Assembly (NCBI GenBank): GCA_023333565.1
Contig: JAJKFH010003260.1
Span: 186,001-250,000, forward strand
DNA from: Puffinus mauretanicus
Lineage: Eukaryota > Chordata > Aves > Procellariiformes > Procellariidae
Reading direction: 5' to 3'
Length of the DNA: 64,000 nt
Shown here: positions 1 to 13,900 of the stretch, piece by piece
How the letters are laid out: every line of letters starts with the position of its first letter
Numbering within the stretch: the first letter of the stretch is position 1
Translations under genes and position numbers: made by a program
The notes under the pieces: generated by a model
The model's input: only the letters and a program-made list of their open reading frames with translations
Database searches by the model: none
Told to the model about the DNA's origin: nothing

Positions 1-738
1 ACCAGACTTTCCAGGGATCTACCCGGAAACATTCTACCACCTCTCTGGGCAACCTGGCCAGTGTTCCACTGTTTCACTACCCTCGTTGTAAAACATTTCT
101 TCCTCACATCTAGTCTAAATCTACCCTCTTTTAGTTTAAAACCATTCCCCCTTGTCCTGCCACAAAAGGCCCTGCTAAAAAGTCTGTCCCCATCTTTCTC
201 ATAAGCCCCCTTTAAGTACTGAAAGGCCACAATAAGGTCTCCCCGAAGCCTTCTCTCCTCCAGGCTGAACAACCCCAGCTCTCTCAGCCTTTCTTCATAG
301 GAGAGGCGTTCCATCCCCCTGATCATTTTCGTGGCCCTCCTCTGGACCTGCTCCAACAGGTCCACGTCTGTCTTGTGCTGAGGACTCCAGAGCTGGATGC
401 AGGACTCAGGTGGGGTCTCACCAGAGCAGAGTAGAGGGGCAGAATCACCTCCCTCGACCTGCTGGCCACGCTTCTTTTGATGCAGCCCAGGACACGGTTG
501 GCCTTCTGGGCTGTGAGCGCACATTGCTGGCTCATGTCCAACTTTTCACCCACCTGTACCCCCAAGTCTTTCTCGGCAGGGCTGCTCTCAATCCCTTCGT
601 CCCCCAGCCTGTATCGATACCGGGGGTTGCCCCAACCCAGGTGCAGGACCTTGCACTTGGCCTTCTTAAACCTCATGACGTTCACAGGGGCCCGCTTCTC
701 GAGCTTGAGCAGGTCCCTCTGGATGGCATCCCGTCCTT
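1..738 (-). mobile_element. CR1 LINE, 5'-truncated, cut by the window edge
   Basis: The minus strand encodes the C-terminal part of CR1 ORF2 downstream of the reverse transcriptase core, with recognisable [18 protein letters not shown] and [17 protein letters not shown], followed by 3' UTR. The reading frame has small shifts, so it is dead. The 5' truncation is at about 738, where similarity to the 27.1-28.1 kb copy stops. The 3' tail lies beyond base 1. It sits in intron 14 of TAF1B in the sense orientation. Confidence 0.93.
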
Positions 739-1762
739 GGAGTAAATACTGCTGAACTCTTACGCTCCCCTCAGCAGGGCTTTTGCCATGGTTCTCTGCC
801 AGCACCCACCAAATAGAAAACTCATCAATTTTTGCAGAATTTGACACAAGAGGAGAAGATACTAAAGGAAGAGTGGGAAGTTTGACACAAACCAGGCAGA
901 TACTGAAATATCTCTGTAACTTTGTACAAGGCTGGATTAGCTGGGCTATCATTCCCCTTGCTACTTAGGTCCTTTAAAGAAAATAATTTTACTAACAAAT
1001 AGCATGACTGTTTTGATATACCCTTAATTGAAAAAAAAAAATTCCTTTTCACTTGCAAAATCAGGATTTGGGAACAGTTCTCTAGTAAAGACAGACACTA
1101 AACTTCCTTAACAGCACAAAATGTTTTCTTTTCCCATATTTCTTCTTTTACTTTTCCAGTAGAAGAAATTTCTTCTTTTACTTTTCTGCTTGCAAAAAAT
1201 ACAACTGTTGATTGCCGATATAGTTAGATGAAATAGTGAGAGTCCTTTTCATTCGTAATTATTCTTTTAAAAATATGTTCTGGAGGCATTAATTGCCTGC
1301 TTATTTGAACTCCGACTGCTAATTTTAACTTCAATTTTGATTAAGGCCACCACAAAAGAAGGACAGTGATTTAAAAAATTAATCTGCTATGCTTTTTTGG
1401 GGTCCAGGGGAGAGAGGAATGGAACTGTTTTCCCATTCTCTGGAGAGCTGTGGCACAAGCTTTTTCTAAAATACTATGAAGAAGGAAGTGAAGTGAGTAT
1501 TTGTATCTAGCTTGCCATGTGACTCTAGTTGTTGATTTTGTCTCATCTCCTCTCTTCTCAAAAGCTCACTTTGATCACTCTTCATATTACAATTTGTCTA
1601 CTCCCAATCCAAGACTAACGATTCTGCACACGCCCCTTTCTACAAATGATTTTAACTATATGTGTACACACCCCATAGTTGTCATTTGTAAAAATATATA
1701 TATGGCACTTTACTTTCAGGAGAACTTTCCAAAATGTTTTTAACAAAAATTTGAATACTTAC
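739..1762 (-). other. TAF1B intron 14, non-repetitive part
   Basis: AT-rich sequence with no exon matching the TAF1B C-terminus on the minus strand. It contains a short local direct repeat at about 1138-1186, where atttcttcttttacttttc occurs twice. Nothing else is recognised. Confidence 0.6.
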
Positions 1763-1988
1763 TTCTCAGTACATAGTTTAACTGTACAGAGCCAATAGTC
1801 AGGGTTCATGGCTGTAAGTAAACCACATTTTTCTTGCAAAATTCCCTTCAGGCTATGCCCGTGAAAACAACTCCCATCTGTGTTTTCTTCAGACCAACTT
1901 AACTGAAAACTTGAAGGATTTGGCTTTTCAGCAGGTCGTGCTGAACCAGACAGCTTGCCGAACTGATTTTGCAAGTTCACAACCATTT
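1763..1988 (-). CDS. TAF1B: TAF1B exon 14 (residues 442-516, last exon visible)
   Basis: Acceptor TTTGTACAG|AAATGG, donor GAGAA|GTAAGT. It encodes [37 protein letters not shown] and YWLC, all clearly TAF1B. An open frame extends upstream past the acceptor, but that part is intron. The donor is strong and the next exon is not found in the remaining 1762 bases. Confidence 0.96.
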
Positions 1989-4900
1989 CTGTACAAATAG
2001 AAACAAAAACCCCAAGCATTAAGTATTAGAATACTGTTTAGAGGTGATTAATACAGGAAGACAATAGGGTATTTGTGCCTTTTTTTTTTTAATTTCTTTT
2101 TTCTTTAAACCTCTGTGTGGAATACTGAGAAACCTTGAAGGTCTGTACGTTCTCTCCCCCATTCCATTTAAAATTCAACTGTCACATGTTTTAGGGAAAG
2201 ATTTTGAAAGACAATTCAAAATGCCATGTCTTTCATACCTAATGATATTAATACTGGGGTACTCCAAAATCATTCCCCAAGTAAAACCTGTAAAATCCAT
2301 TTGATACTGCTGGTATTTTCATTCTGATAGAAATGCCAGGATGCCTTTCGCTACATTTACCTGGTCATATGCTATCACTCAGACTGGTTAAGATTTTTTG
2401 AGCAGTTTCCTGTGTATCAGAATTAAGGAAGCCTGGTTTCATACACATATGGATTTAAGGTTAAGCTTTTCATAGAGCAAATTTCAACTGGGAAAAAAAA
2501 CAACAAAAAAACCACTCCACCTTTCCCCACTGCTAGTGAAAGAATGTCATAAGTTACTGAGGCCGAGAAGGGAAAGAAGGTATGATGATAGATCAGCACA
2601 TACAATATGACCACCTAAGCCTTGTCTCCCTAGGATAAAAAGCAGGTTAAAACCCACTGTTGTTGGAGCTTCAACTTCTTTTTATGACCTGTATCTGAAT
2701 AAACTCATTCATAAACTGGAAAAAAAGCAGAAGAGACATCCTAAAGTAATCCAAGGACTGGGAAACTTATCTTTCAAGAGAACACTGAAATCTACTATCA
2801 AAACCAAAGGTTTCTGAAAATCCGTATCTGGCACGTAAGTGTTCTAGAGCACTCTTTGTTTCTACTATTTTAAATTTGTTTTAAGATGAATCTTGCCCCG
2901 TTACAATGGCATTATGTGATATTCCTGCTTGCAACAGCCAGTGGTAAAGCTCTACAATCTAAGTGGTCGTCTTCTAGCTCAAAGAGAAGCAGAGCCAGAA
3001 GAGGAATCTAGAGTGCCACAGAAATGAACAATGAATCATTATTTACTTTTTCTTATAAACGCAGGAACTAAAGGGCATCTGAGCAAATGATGAAATAAAT
3101 AAACCTAAACATGTTTTTCCATGGAACATGACTTGACTGCAGGATTTTGAAGAGTAAGAACATTCAAAAAACCCCAATTGCATTCTTGAAAGAGAAATCC
3201 AACATGAGTTATACAAACCAAACAGGATTATACAACTTGTTTAGAAGTCCCTGAACCAGTCACTTCCAGAAACTGGAAGAGTATATAAAAGGAAAAATAT
3301 CACTTGCCACACTGCCAAATATCTGCTGCTTACTAGATACCATTAAATGTAGAAAAAGAACTTCAGATCTAATTTGGTTGAATAAAATTCTGTTTTTCCA
3401 TATTTCCACAGATAAGTGGGGTTTTTGTTGTTTTGTTTGTCTGCTTTTATGACAACGTAAAACCCAGTAATTTCTTATAAGTACTTCTAAAGCTACTAAA
3501 ATAAAGCAGATGTACCTGCATTCTGACCACATACAGCTAGCTATTCAAATAAAGTCACGTTCAGACAAGCCTTCCTCACTTTCTGTAGAAGACTGCAAGA
3601 AGGAGTGGGAGAGAAGAGGGACATGCAAGGTCTACCAAAGGATATACTGGGATATCCATACCAAAGGATACGAGGAAGTAAACGAGAAAAGGGACAGGAA
3701 AGCTATGGAAGACCAACAATTCACGAAGATCACAGTTATGTAAAGGCAGCTGACAAACCAGTGAAGATGAGGACAGAGTACTCATTCTGAGATGAGGCTC
3801 AGCAGGTCATTAGGAAGATTGGGAAAGGCTGTTTCAGTTAGGCATGAGGAAAATGTCTGTCTGAAGAATTCCAGCCACAGGTTGTAAAATAGTACTACAT
3901 TAACTGTACCCAGACATGAAAGAAAGAAGAGAAAGTATTTTAAGATGTAAATGTTATCACAGTCAGTGCTACAGATTTTCTATCATGGGAAAAGTTGGAG
4001 CAGATTTCTGCATTGCTGGGAAGAGGCAAAGTTTACTCACGTCTTCTCTTAAGAACTTTAGATTTCTTCTTGGCTGAATAAAACAGTGGCTTTTCACATC
4101 TCCACAGATACCTACCATTAAGAGACATAAGAATAGTTAGGAAAAAGAAAGCTGGAACAAACAAGTAAAAGAATAGTAATTTCTTACAAATACTGCTAGA
4201 GCTATTAAAATGAAATCAAAATAACCTAAGGTTAGTGCTATTAAAAGCCACTGCCCCCAAACACATCTAGGAAGTCTTTTTTCAGAGTAGGCCAACTGAG
4301 GCACGTAAGCCTAGATTTACTGTAATCAGTTAATTGTTCAGTTGGATAAGCTACTTGTCACAGAAAGTGGGCATTTAATTAATATGCTGGATAAACATTG
4401 TAAGTGTAAATAGAAAATTAAGATAGGGATTTAATCGCTCTATTCACCCAAGCTTGCTGGACGGAAATGTGGAGCAAATTCCTAACCTTTTTAATTTCTG
4501 TGGGGGCCAGGATTTCACGTAAAACTGTCTACCTTAAAAAAGATAAAGTACTTGAAAACCTCTTACTTGGCTCTTTCTTCATCCAATCTCTTTTGCTCCA
4601 CATCCAAGGAACATTTTATAACCTTGTACCACTTTTTGAACTCAAAATACGAACCACCTGAATAAAACATTCACATTTTAGGTTGGAAAGAGGTCAAAGA
4701 AACATGTAATACATAGAAGGTGGTCTCCATGCAGTTAGACCCTGCGTCTTCCACCTGTATGCAAACCTATCCTGAATTCTATGTGATTTAAGAAGACATA
4801 CTTGATCTAACAATTCTGTAAGAAAGAGAAATGCAAAAATACAGTGAAAGAACAGTATGTCATAAGAAGTGCAAAGAAGCTCCTTAGCTTAGAATAGATT

Positions 4901-7900
4901 TCATAGATTTAGCACAATTCAACCCTTTTCCTTCCTTTCTGAAAGTTAAACCTAGAAACTACCCACACACACACCAAATGAACTAGATCTCCACAGTGTG
5001 AAGTGGCCTTCATCTGTTTCAAAGTTGACTTCAAGGAATTAATGAAACTATACATCAAGCTTAGGTTTAAATAAATAAGATCTAAACAAGCTCAGATGTA
5101 AGATTTCAAATAGTTTCATCAACTCCCCACTGTCTATCCTACTATCCATGAAATGTTACAGGGCAGGAAAGATGGACTAGATAATTGTATTCACTTCATA
5201 TCAGCCTCCCATGTTTTTGAGCACAGGAACTTCACTTATAGATATGTGAACAAATATTTATCAGCACATGCAAAAACTTTAAGTCATATGGCATTCTAGC
5301 AGCCCATTTATCATCGATGCTCCAAAGAGGCACAGGACTCAAGTAGAACAACTGGGTATAGTAAGTATAAGAATTCCAAACAGAACTATGGTGTAGATTT
5401 ATATATTTAAAATATAATCAACTCTCATTACCCGTGGGTGGATTATCTGCATTGTGAATTAACCAGGCTTTGCATTTCCCCATCACCCCAGCTGCACTGC
5501 ATGCGATGCTTGCATCATGTTTAGCTTTGCCAGCTAGCTGTTTAAACTGTTTTGAAGGTGAATATACTGTTCTTATAATCAAGCTTATATACGTTTTGTA
5601 TTATCTGCATTTTTGCTATTCAAGTTATCCTGCCACAGGATGTCTTAGATGCTAGAAATATAGAGAGACTCAAAAAGCAACAGACGAAGGGAAGAAAGAG
5701 CCTTCAGTAGTTCTTAAAATTCAAAGGTGTGGATACAACTTCTTTTATGAACTCCTTAAACCCAGAGGTTTAAGTAAGTACTCCTAAACTGCTGGGAAGG
5801 CAGTCGGGGGGAAGGGGGCAAAAATTTTTATTAAACTTCCTATGAATTATTAATCATATGTCACAAGCAAAACCATTGTCAGAGACATGATGCTACCCTA
5901 TAATAACCATTTGCCTGGCCAGTACTGCTAGCCTGATGTTCATATAGCTGAGCTAACTGGAAAATACACAGCTCTGTGCTACACACATACATGTATACAC
6001 CTCAGACACAGGTTTTATTTGAACATAAACAGTATTGTGTATGTGTGCCGTTCATAGAACATACACACACAAACACACTAGGTAACTACAACTATCTACA
6101 GCTTCCAGTCTGTCTTGAAAAACTGTAGGAGCTGAAATACTATTTTTTCCATGAAAAAAAAAAAAAGACTAGAGAAAGGATAGTTAAATTGAGAATGGAG
6201 TCAACATAAATTGGATCTTTAAAACTCAGTATTAACCATTATTCATTTCAGCATGCTAACTTTGGGAAAATGCCAGAGGCAGTTTTGAACTCTGGCAGTA
6301 ATCAGTGCTCTAACAAAAATTCTCACATCAGCTCCTCTGCGCAGCTGCTCACCATCACCCCAATATTTTAAGGATAGGGACAACGTAATATAGCGTATAG
6401 ATCATGTTGCATCAGCAGATTTTAAAGTAAAAAAAGTGGGCAAAAAATGAGCTGTTAATTCCCAAGGGCATTGAGACTTGTTAATAAGGGAGAAACCCCA
6501 TTAAGACATTAATGGCTTTGAGCCTCAGCTTGTAAGCAGTTGCACAACTTCTACTCTTGTCACTATACGTATTTCAAGTTTTCAAGGGAAATGAAAAGGG
6601 AAAAAAAAAAAGATCCAAAATAAGTTTGTGTATCCACCTGAAAATGAGAATTACCGGTTTTAGTTAACAGTGATGACTATCTCTAGATACAGCAGTAATT
6701 GTGCTCACGCATGGCTAACACCGATTTTATTATTGACTTAATTTTAAAAAAGTAACAGAAGGGTCAAAATGGACCCAAAGCTGGACGGAAGGCTTAAAAG
6801 ATAAACCACTGTAACACATCTTTGATCTTATCTTCAACTGTGATCTGGATCAGGCCATGGAACATCTTCCTGAAGATTTCTAATCTTCGATTTGGTCTTT
6901 CTGCCCTCAAAGAACCATGTTCACACCATTATCTTCTCTATCTTAATTGCTGCTAGCTTTTCCACACTCTCTCAGGATTATTTGGACTAAGAAAACAGAT
7001 TACATCTGAAATATGTTACACACTAAGACATTTTATTTAACAAGACTAAACAAGTTTGGATTTTATCATAAACGTGGTTTGATGCCCCTAATAAGTATCT
7101 GCTATTTACGATCAAAGTGCGTTCCCTCTTTACTGCATATCCATTCATCTTCACCTACCATGCATAAAATTCTAAAACAAGAGGCAAACATGCACAAGGA
7201 GAAGCAGAAAGTACCTAACGAAATGTGTACCAAATTCCCCTATCCAGTATAATAAGAATTATGCAGGTAAACTGAGACGATTTTACATGAACAAGATCTA
7301 CTGTTTTCTTTGAATACAGATTTGCCCTAAACGCATAAATGAGAAAAACACATTTTAATGATCAATAAGTCTTTCTAAGCCTGATTACAAAGTTATTTCA
7401 TTTACAAAATCATAAGACTGCTTCTACTAGAATATTTATGTACCTTCTTTGTTATTTTTATTTCTTTCTTCAGCAAAGTCTGAAAGTAACCTGAAAAAAA
7501 AAAAAATCAGGCTATTTTGTAGATCCAAATACTGCACTTTTCACATGAAGTTCAAATACAGCCGACAAAAATTACACCGTAATTTTATTCCAAGTTTCAG
7601 ATTCAAACTGATGATTTTTAAAAAGAAGTAATATTTAGTGTCTAAAATGCCTTCAGTATATGTTTTATGCTACTGAACTTAATCAAAATTCAAATACTAT
7701 AAATATAATATTACCAAAGAAAGAATGAGCCAAGACAATCACTTGCACTATTTGAAACTCGGGCTTTGCTGCAGATTTGCCTGTACACTTACCATTCATA
7801 GTGATCATCTAATAAAAACAATAATTTGAGCACAACTACAATAACTGCTGCAGCAAGAACATCGTATTTCACGTTTCTTGTTGACTTATTTCCAGGCACA

Positions 7901-10900
7901 AGAGTCAGGAAATCTGCTTCTCCAATACAAATCTTTTTCACCACTCGACAAGTCCAATTATGCAATTCATCTGATTAATGTAAATAAAAATATAAAATTA
8001 GTATGTTGAGACAAGCTAGAAGTACTTTTACTTAGTGTACTTCTACTTTTACTTACATAGTGCAAATATGTTGGTCATTTGAGGAAAACAATGCTTATGT
8101 CTTTTAGGACCATCAGACAGCAATTTTTTTCAGGCTGAAAAGTATTTTGGGATGTTTTTAAAACTATTAGGCAACCTTCACTGTGCTTACACGGAAAACA
8201 GTCATGATTTATTATATATTCACACGGAGGGGGAAAAAAAAAATCACATTTTTAGTAGTGTTTTGATGTTACTCGAATGATGTTGTTAGAACATCCTGCA
8301 TGTTGTTGTGGGAAAGCGAATCTTAAATCTAGATAAATATAGTATCAAAAAACACCAAAAGCCAAAAACTTGTCACAAACTTTTTTCCTGCATGTTGACT
8401 AAACACCCATGCAAGGACAGATTCAATACTGCAAAGGGGAACGGGGGCCAGTTTTAAAGAAGTCACTTGGGTATGAAGAGCAACCCAGCATCGCAGGGCA
8501 ACGCTCGCTGCTACCCCGACAAAACACGGCTGAGGTACAGACAATCTCAGCCTAGGTTTAAAAACTGGCATTACGCTATAAAGCCGGGTTATGTCAAAAA
8601 GATACAACTACAGCTTCAAAAGCAGCAGTATGATATCTATACAGTCTCTTATTACTCTATGCTTATTTTTCACAGATACAAATCCCCCAAATTTCTCACC
8701 TTTCCTGTTCAGCAAGAAATGCAGGAGTTGATTACATCACCATCAGATTCCACAAAGGTTAGCAATGTATGACTAAGTACAACCTTAATCCGGCTATACT
8801 TTATACTTTCTTGCTGCTTACAAAGAGTTCAGTAGGAACTCATTTTTAATCCTCTCATACATAACAGAACAGTAAAAGTTAAACAAAATCTGGAAACCAA
8901 ATTTTCTTATAAATACTGTCAGTATATTTTCTTTTATTTCAGAGACTTAAAATGGCCTTTTCATTATTATTATTATAATAATGTCCTAAGAGGCACTGCC
9001 AATTCATTGCTTAATTTATTTTTTAGAAGTTGTTAGATAACAACAGTAGTCCTTTTTCAAATTGTAAAACAATGCTTCTACATGATAAAAAGTTTAGTTG
9101 CAAGGAAAAAGTAAAGTACAATATATTCTTCTTTTACAGTAATTTTCAAAGAGTACTTCGCTTTGTATTTCTCTGTAATAAATGTGAAAATGCCAAATTT
9201 CTAGCTGCTGCTTTGATTCAATTGATACTTCAAAATCTGAAACATAATGTGATCCTCTATAGGCTTTAGCACAACACTGGTGTAAAATTACAAAATCAGA
9301 ATTTCTACTCTGGAATTTTAGCCCTAAATCTGTTGTTTGTCTTCTCTTCGTTCAACTGTGAGTACACAGAAAAGCCAAGTAGCTTTATTCAACACAACTA
9401 ACTGCAAAATAAGACAATAAAAAACCCCAAACTATTAATTGTTGGAATTCTTTGAGGGAAAAAAAAAAATTAATTCACAGGCTATTTGTCTGTGTAACTC
9501 ATCTTCAGTGTCAGTGGTATTTGATAGGAAGTATGGTAGCCCAACAGACAGTTCACATACTAGGACTTATTGGTCTTTCTTTGGCAATTCAATATTCAAA
9601 ACTTAATTTTAGGATAAACAGAAATATTCAATATTTATGCAATATACGATTTCAAAACTAAATTGCAAATCAAATGAGACAGCAGCTAGTTTGTCACACA
9701 GCATCACTTGTTAATACTAAAATTAATGCTAATATGCAATATTATAGAATATTCACTATTGTATATGACAATCCAGTGCTAAGCAATCAGGTCCCAACTT
9801 CATGAATCATTTAGCTGAAGTTAATAAATTGAGTGACTTCAACTAGTGCCTCTTAGTTCACATGGATACTGAAAGATTTGAAATGAAGCATCCACTCCAC
9901 AGCCTTAGAGAGCCAGCACCAGAGTGCCCCTGCATATCTGGGGCTATAATACAGCCTCTAAATGTTTGATGAAGGTGCTTTGTATAGAAATTATTTTTCA
10001 GTTCAAGCTTAAATGGGTATAAATTAGAAGGAAAAGAGTAGGCACTTTTAAAGTAGTAATTCAAGTTTTTTTTGCTAGAGTTTAATAAACCAAAGAAAAA
10101 TTTTATCAGTTCGGGTTTGGGAAAATATTTACCAGGTAAATTAGCTTCCATCAAGTACTTCATGCACAACATGTCTGGATGAAGAAAGCAGCTGTCTGTA
10201 ATATCTGGAAAACGAGGCAGGTCTAAAAACGCTGCAAGCTCAAGCATTTTGTTGTATACTTCTTCATATACAGGCCATGACTGAAAGATGGGGTTAGAGG
10301 ATGTTACACATTTGCTCTATTACCATATTTGTTATTGATTTTAAATTAGTTATCCATTTTAAATTCTTTATTATTTAATACAGAGTTATTTACACAGACT
10401 CTTTTAGCACTCTGTATGACTAAACACACATGCAAGAATGGAACCAAACTGCAGAAAAAAAGTGAAACGTCCTAGTTGTAAAGCCCATTAAATATATTAA
10501 AAAAAAAAAAACAAAACTAAAAAGTTGCTTCAGACCTGCACCCAACCCACTACCTTTTTTGTGAAGTGATCAGTATGTCTCCAGATGTTCCAAAATTGAA
10601 AGAACATTGAAAAAAAACCCAGCAAACCAAACAAAAAAACCCCAAATGGGTGCAATTGAGGATGAACTCTCTAAACAGCAAAGAGATCACAGGACACAGG
10701 AGGGTTGGCAGGCACTGCTTGAGATCATCAGGTCCAAGCCCTTTGCTCAGGTCAGCCAGAGCAGGTTGCCCAGGACCATGTCCAGTTGGATTTTGAATAT
10801 CTCCATAGATGGCAACTCCACAAGCTCTGTGGGAAATCTGCTCCAGTGTTTCACCACCCTCACCGTACAAAAGATAAAAGGTTTGGGTTTTTTTTTTTCC

Positions 10901-13900
10901 TTATGCTTAAATGAATTTCTTGTATTTCAATTTGTGTCCATTTCCGTTTATCCTGTCACTGGATACCACTAAGGAAGATCTGGTGGTTCTCCTTTGCACC
11001 CTCTTGTCAGGTATTCATACACACATCTTACCCCCCCACCCCCGAGTGTTCTCTGTCTTCTCTTCTCCATCTCCAGGCTGAACAGTCCCAGCTCTCTCAG
11101 CCTCTCCTCGTTTGTCAGATGTTCCGCTCCCTTCATCATCTTCATGGCCCTTTACTGGAATCACTCCAGTATGTCCATGTCTTGTACTGGGGAGCCCAGA
11201 ACTGGACCCAGCACTCCAGATGTGTCTCACCAGTGCTGAATAGAGAGGAAGGATCACCTCCCTTGACCTGCTGACAATGCGCTGCCTAATGCAGCCCAGG
11301 ATGATGTTTGTCTTTGTCACAAGGGCACCTTGCTGGCTCACATTCATCTTCACAGCATCTTGTCCACCAAGACTCCCAGGACCTTCTCTGAAAAGCTGCT
11401 TTCCAGCCGGTAGGCCCCCAGCATGTGCGGGTGTCTGCATTTGTTCCTCCCCAGGTGGAGGACTTGACATTTCCCTTTGTTGAACCTCATGAGGTTCCTG
11501 TCAGCCCATTTCTCCAGCCTGTCGAGGTCCTTCTAAATGGCAGCATGCCCATCTGGTCTATCAACCACTCCTCCCAGTTTCACATCATCTGTGAACTTGC
11601 TTGATTTTCAATCCACCTTGCAGTCCACTTAACTAGTTCTTTACTTCATCAGTTTGTCAGTGAGGATGTTGTGGAAGACAGTGTCAAAAGCCTTACTTAA
11701 GTCAAGATAAAGAACATCCACCAAGCCTTCTACTCATCATAGAAGGTTATCAGGTTGGTCAGATGATTTCCCTTTCACAAATCCATGCTGAGTACTCCTA
11801 GTCACCATCTTGGTCTTCTATATTTGGAAATGGTTTCCACATTTATTTGCTCCATCACCTTCCATGTTTATCATATTGATGTATATATTTATAATATTTA
11901 TCAATATTAATATGATCAATATGAGGCTGACAGGCCTTTTGTTCGCCAGATCCTCCTTCCTGCCCCTCTTGAAGACAGGGGTAATGTTTGCTTTCTTATA
12001 GTCCTCAAGAAACTCCCCCAGTCACCATAACTTTTCAAAAATTATTGACAGTGTCCTTGCAATGACACCAGCCAGCTACCTCAGCACTTGTGGCTGCATC
12101 TCACCATGGCCCATGAACCTTCGTACATCCAGTTTGTTTAAATATTCCCTAACCTGCTCCTTCTCCACCAAGGGTAAGTCTGCCTTCCCCTGGACTTTCT
12201 CACTGGTTTCAAGGACCTGGGACTGCTGAAGGCCGATCTTATCAGCAAAGACTGAGGCAAAAAAAGCATTCATCACCTTAGCCTTCTCCTTGGTCTTTGT
12301 GACCATGTCCCCATTCCCATTCAGCAGCAGGCCCACATTCTCTAGAACCTTTTCACAGAATCTTTAATATAATTTCATTTAAAAAAAAAAAAAAAATCTA
12401 ATTCCATACTGGCATATTTATTCATGAAAATAAATCTGCAACTCTCTCTTCAAAACTATTGACTGCATGAAGAAAGTTCTCCCAATTTCTACTGAGGTCT
12501 TTCTGCTAGAGGAAAATATAACTTACTGACAGATTTTGACATGCGTATTCATAATGAACTCAGCAGGACCTGAAGTTTGTGTAAGTACGGACTGTAAGAC
12601 CTGACCTTCATTTCTTAATACTTTAACTTCTATTAAACATTCTTAATTCTTTATATTTTAAATGATTATTGAATTTATCTCTTCAAGTGATAATTTTCAG
12701 TTGTTCAGGCTACTTTACCATTTTAAACATATAAAAAGCAATGTTGCTTCTGCTTGTGTTGGTGGTTCTAATTCAGCAGAGCACTTTATCATGTATTCAT
12801 ATTTATCAAGTCAATTTGTGCATAAGGTACTTTCCTTTAATAGGAATTTAGCAGGGGTTTACACTTTGTGCACTGATTCAAAACTTTCCTGAATGAGTGA
12901 ATTCAGGCTTCTGTTTTTTCTAGACCAGATTAAAAACAGAGCAATCATGTTTACAACACCAGTAAGACTGAAATAATGCATTTTTATGCAATCATTTGGT
13001 TTCATCTGTTTTAATATAAGCTGTGTAGCCGATGCTCAAATTTTATTGTTTTGAATGATTGCCAACATTTCATTTTCGTTTTTTAAATGATCTCCCCTCA
13101 GACTGCAGTTCAGACTTGCTTAACTGCATGAACACATGCTTAGGCAAATGAATAATTCTGCTGTCACTTACTATTACACATGCAACTCTCTGTGACAGTT
13201 AGGAAGTTGTATCATGTTCATTATATTTTCTAAACAGTGTTAAAAATTGGCTTAGACTGCTACGGGACTATGCTGAGAAACAAGAAAAACATGCATTACC
13301 AGACTTCTACAGAAGACCAGGATCACAGTACTTTCCATCCCTCTTAAAAAGCAGTGCTAAATTGAATACCAAAACAATCTAGAACAAAACCTGAATCATA
13401 TGTAACTTCTCTTGAGCGTATTTGGAGAAAAATTAAAGTCCTACATAATTCAAATAAAAGCATCACATAAATACTGTTCCTAATTAGATATAAAGAAAAT
13501 ACATTTTTCCCTTTAATGAAAAGCAGTTGAATTAGTAGCTTCTTAATAATATATCACAGATGAAAATAAATTAAGACACGGGAATTCAGTCACTTGAAGC
13601 ATTTCCATTCTCAAACATTAAACTATCACACGTGAAGTTAGCTGAACAGTCTAATTTAACACAGAGGTACTTTAAGGAATATAGCTCTTAATTGGAGGGC
13701 TCAAGGTAGGCACCTGTATCACCTTATATCTGAGCTTCTCTCACTGCATCAGGCTAAGGAGACAGCCTTCCTATCCTAGGTACTAGTGAATCATCCCTTC
13801 CTCCTCAAGCCCAACACCGACTTTTGTTTCAAAGCTTTTGAATTCGGTTCTTTTTCAAAATGGCTAGGAAACACTCTTTGCTTTGCAATGACAACTGATG

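Noticed and set aside
1759..2019. TAF1B exon 14 starting at an internal methionine near 2019
   Set aside because: The bases before 1988 are intron: a polypyrimidine tract and AG precede AAATGG, and only the shorter exon joins exon 13 in frame.
11015..11470. 151-codon minus-strand frame as a host gene
   Set aside because: It overlaps the 3' part of a decayed CR1 and includes the CR1 [14 protein letters not shown] block.
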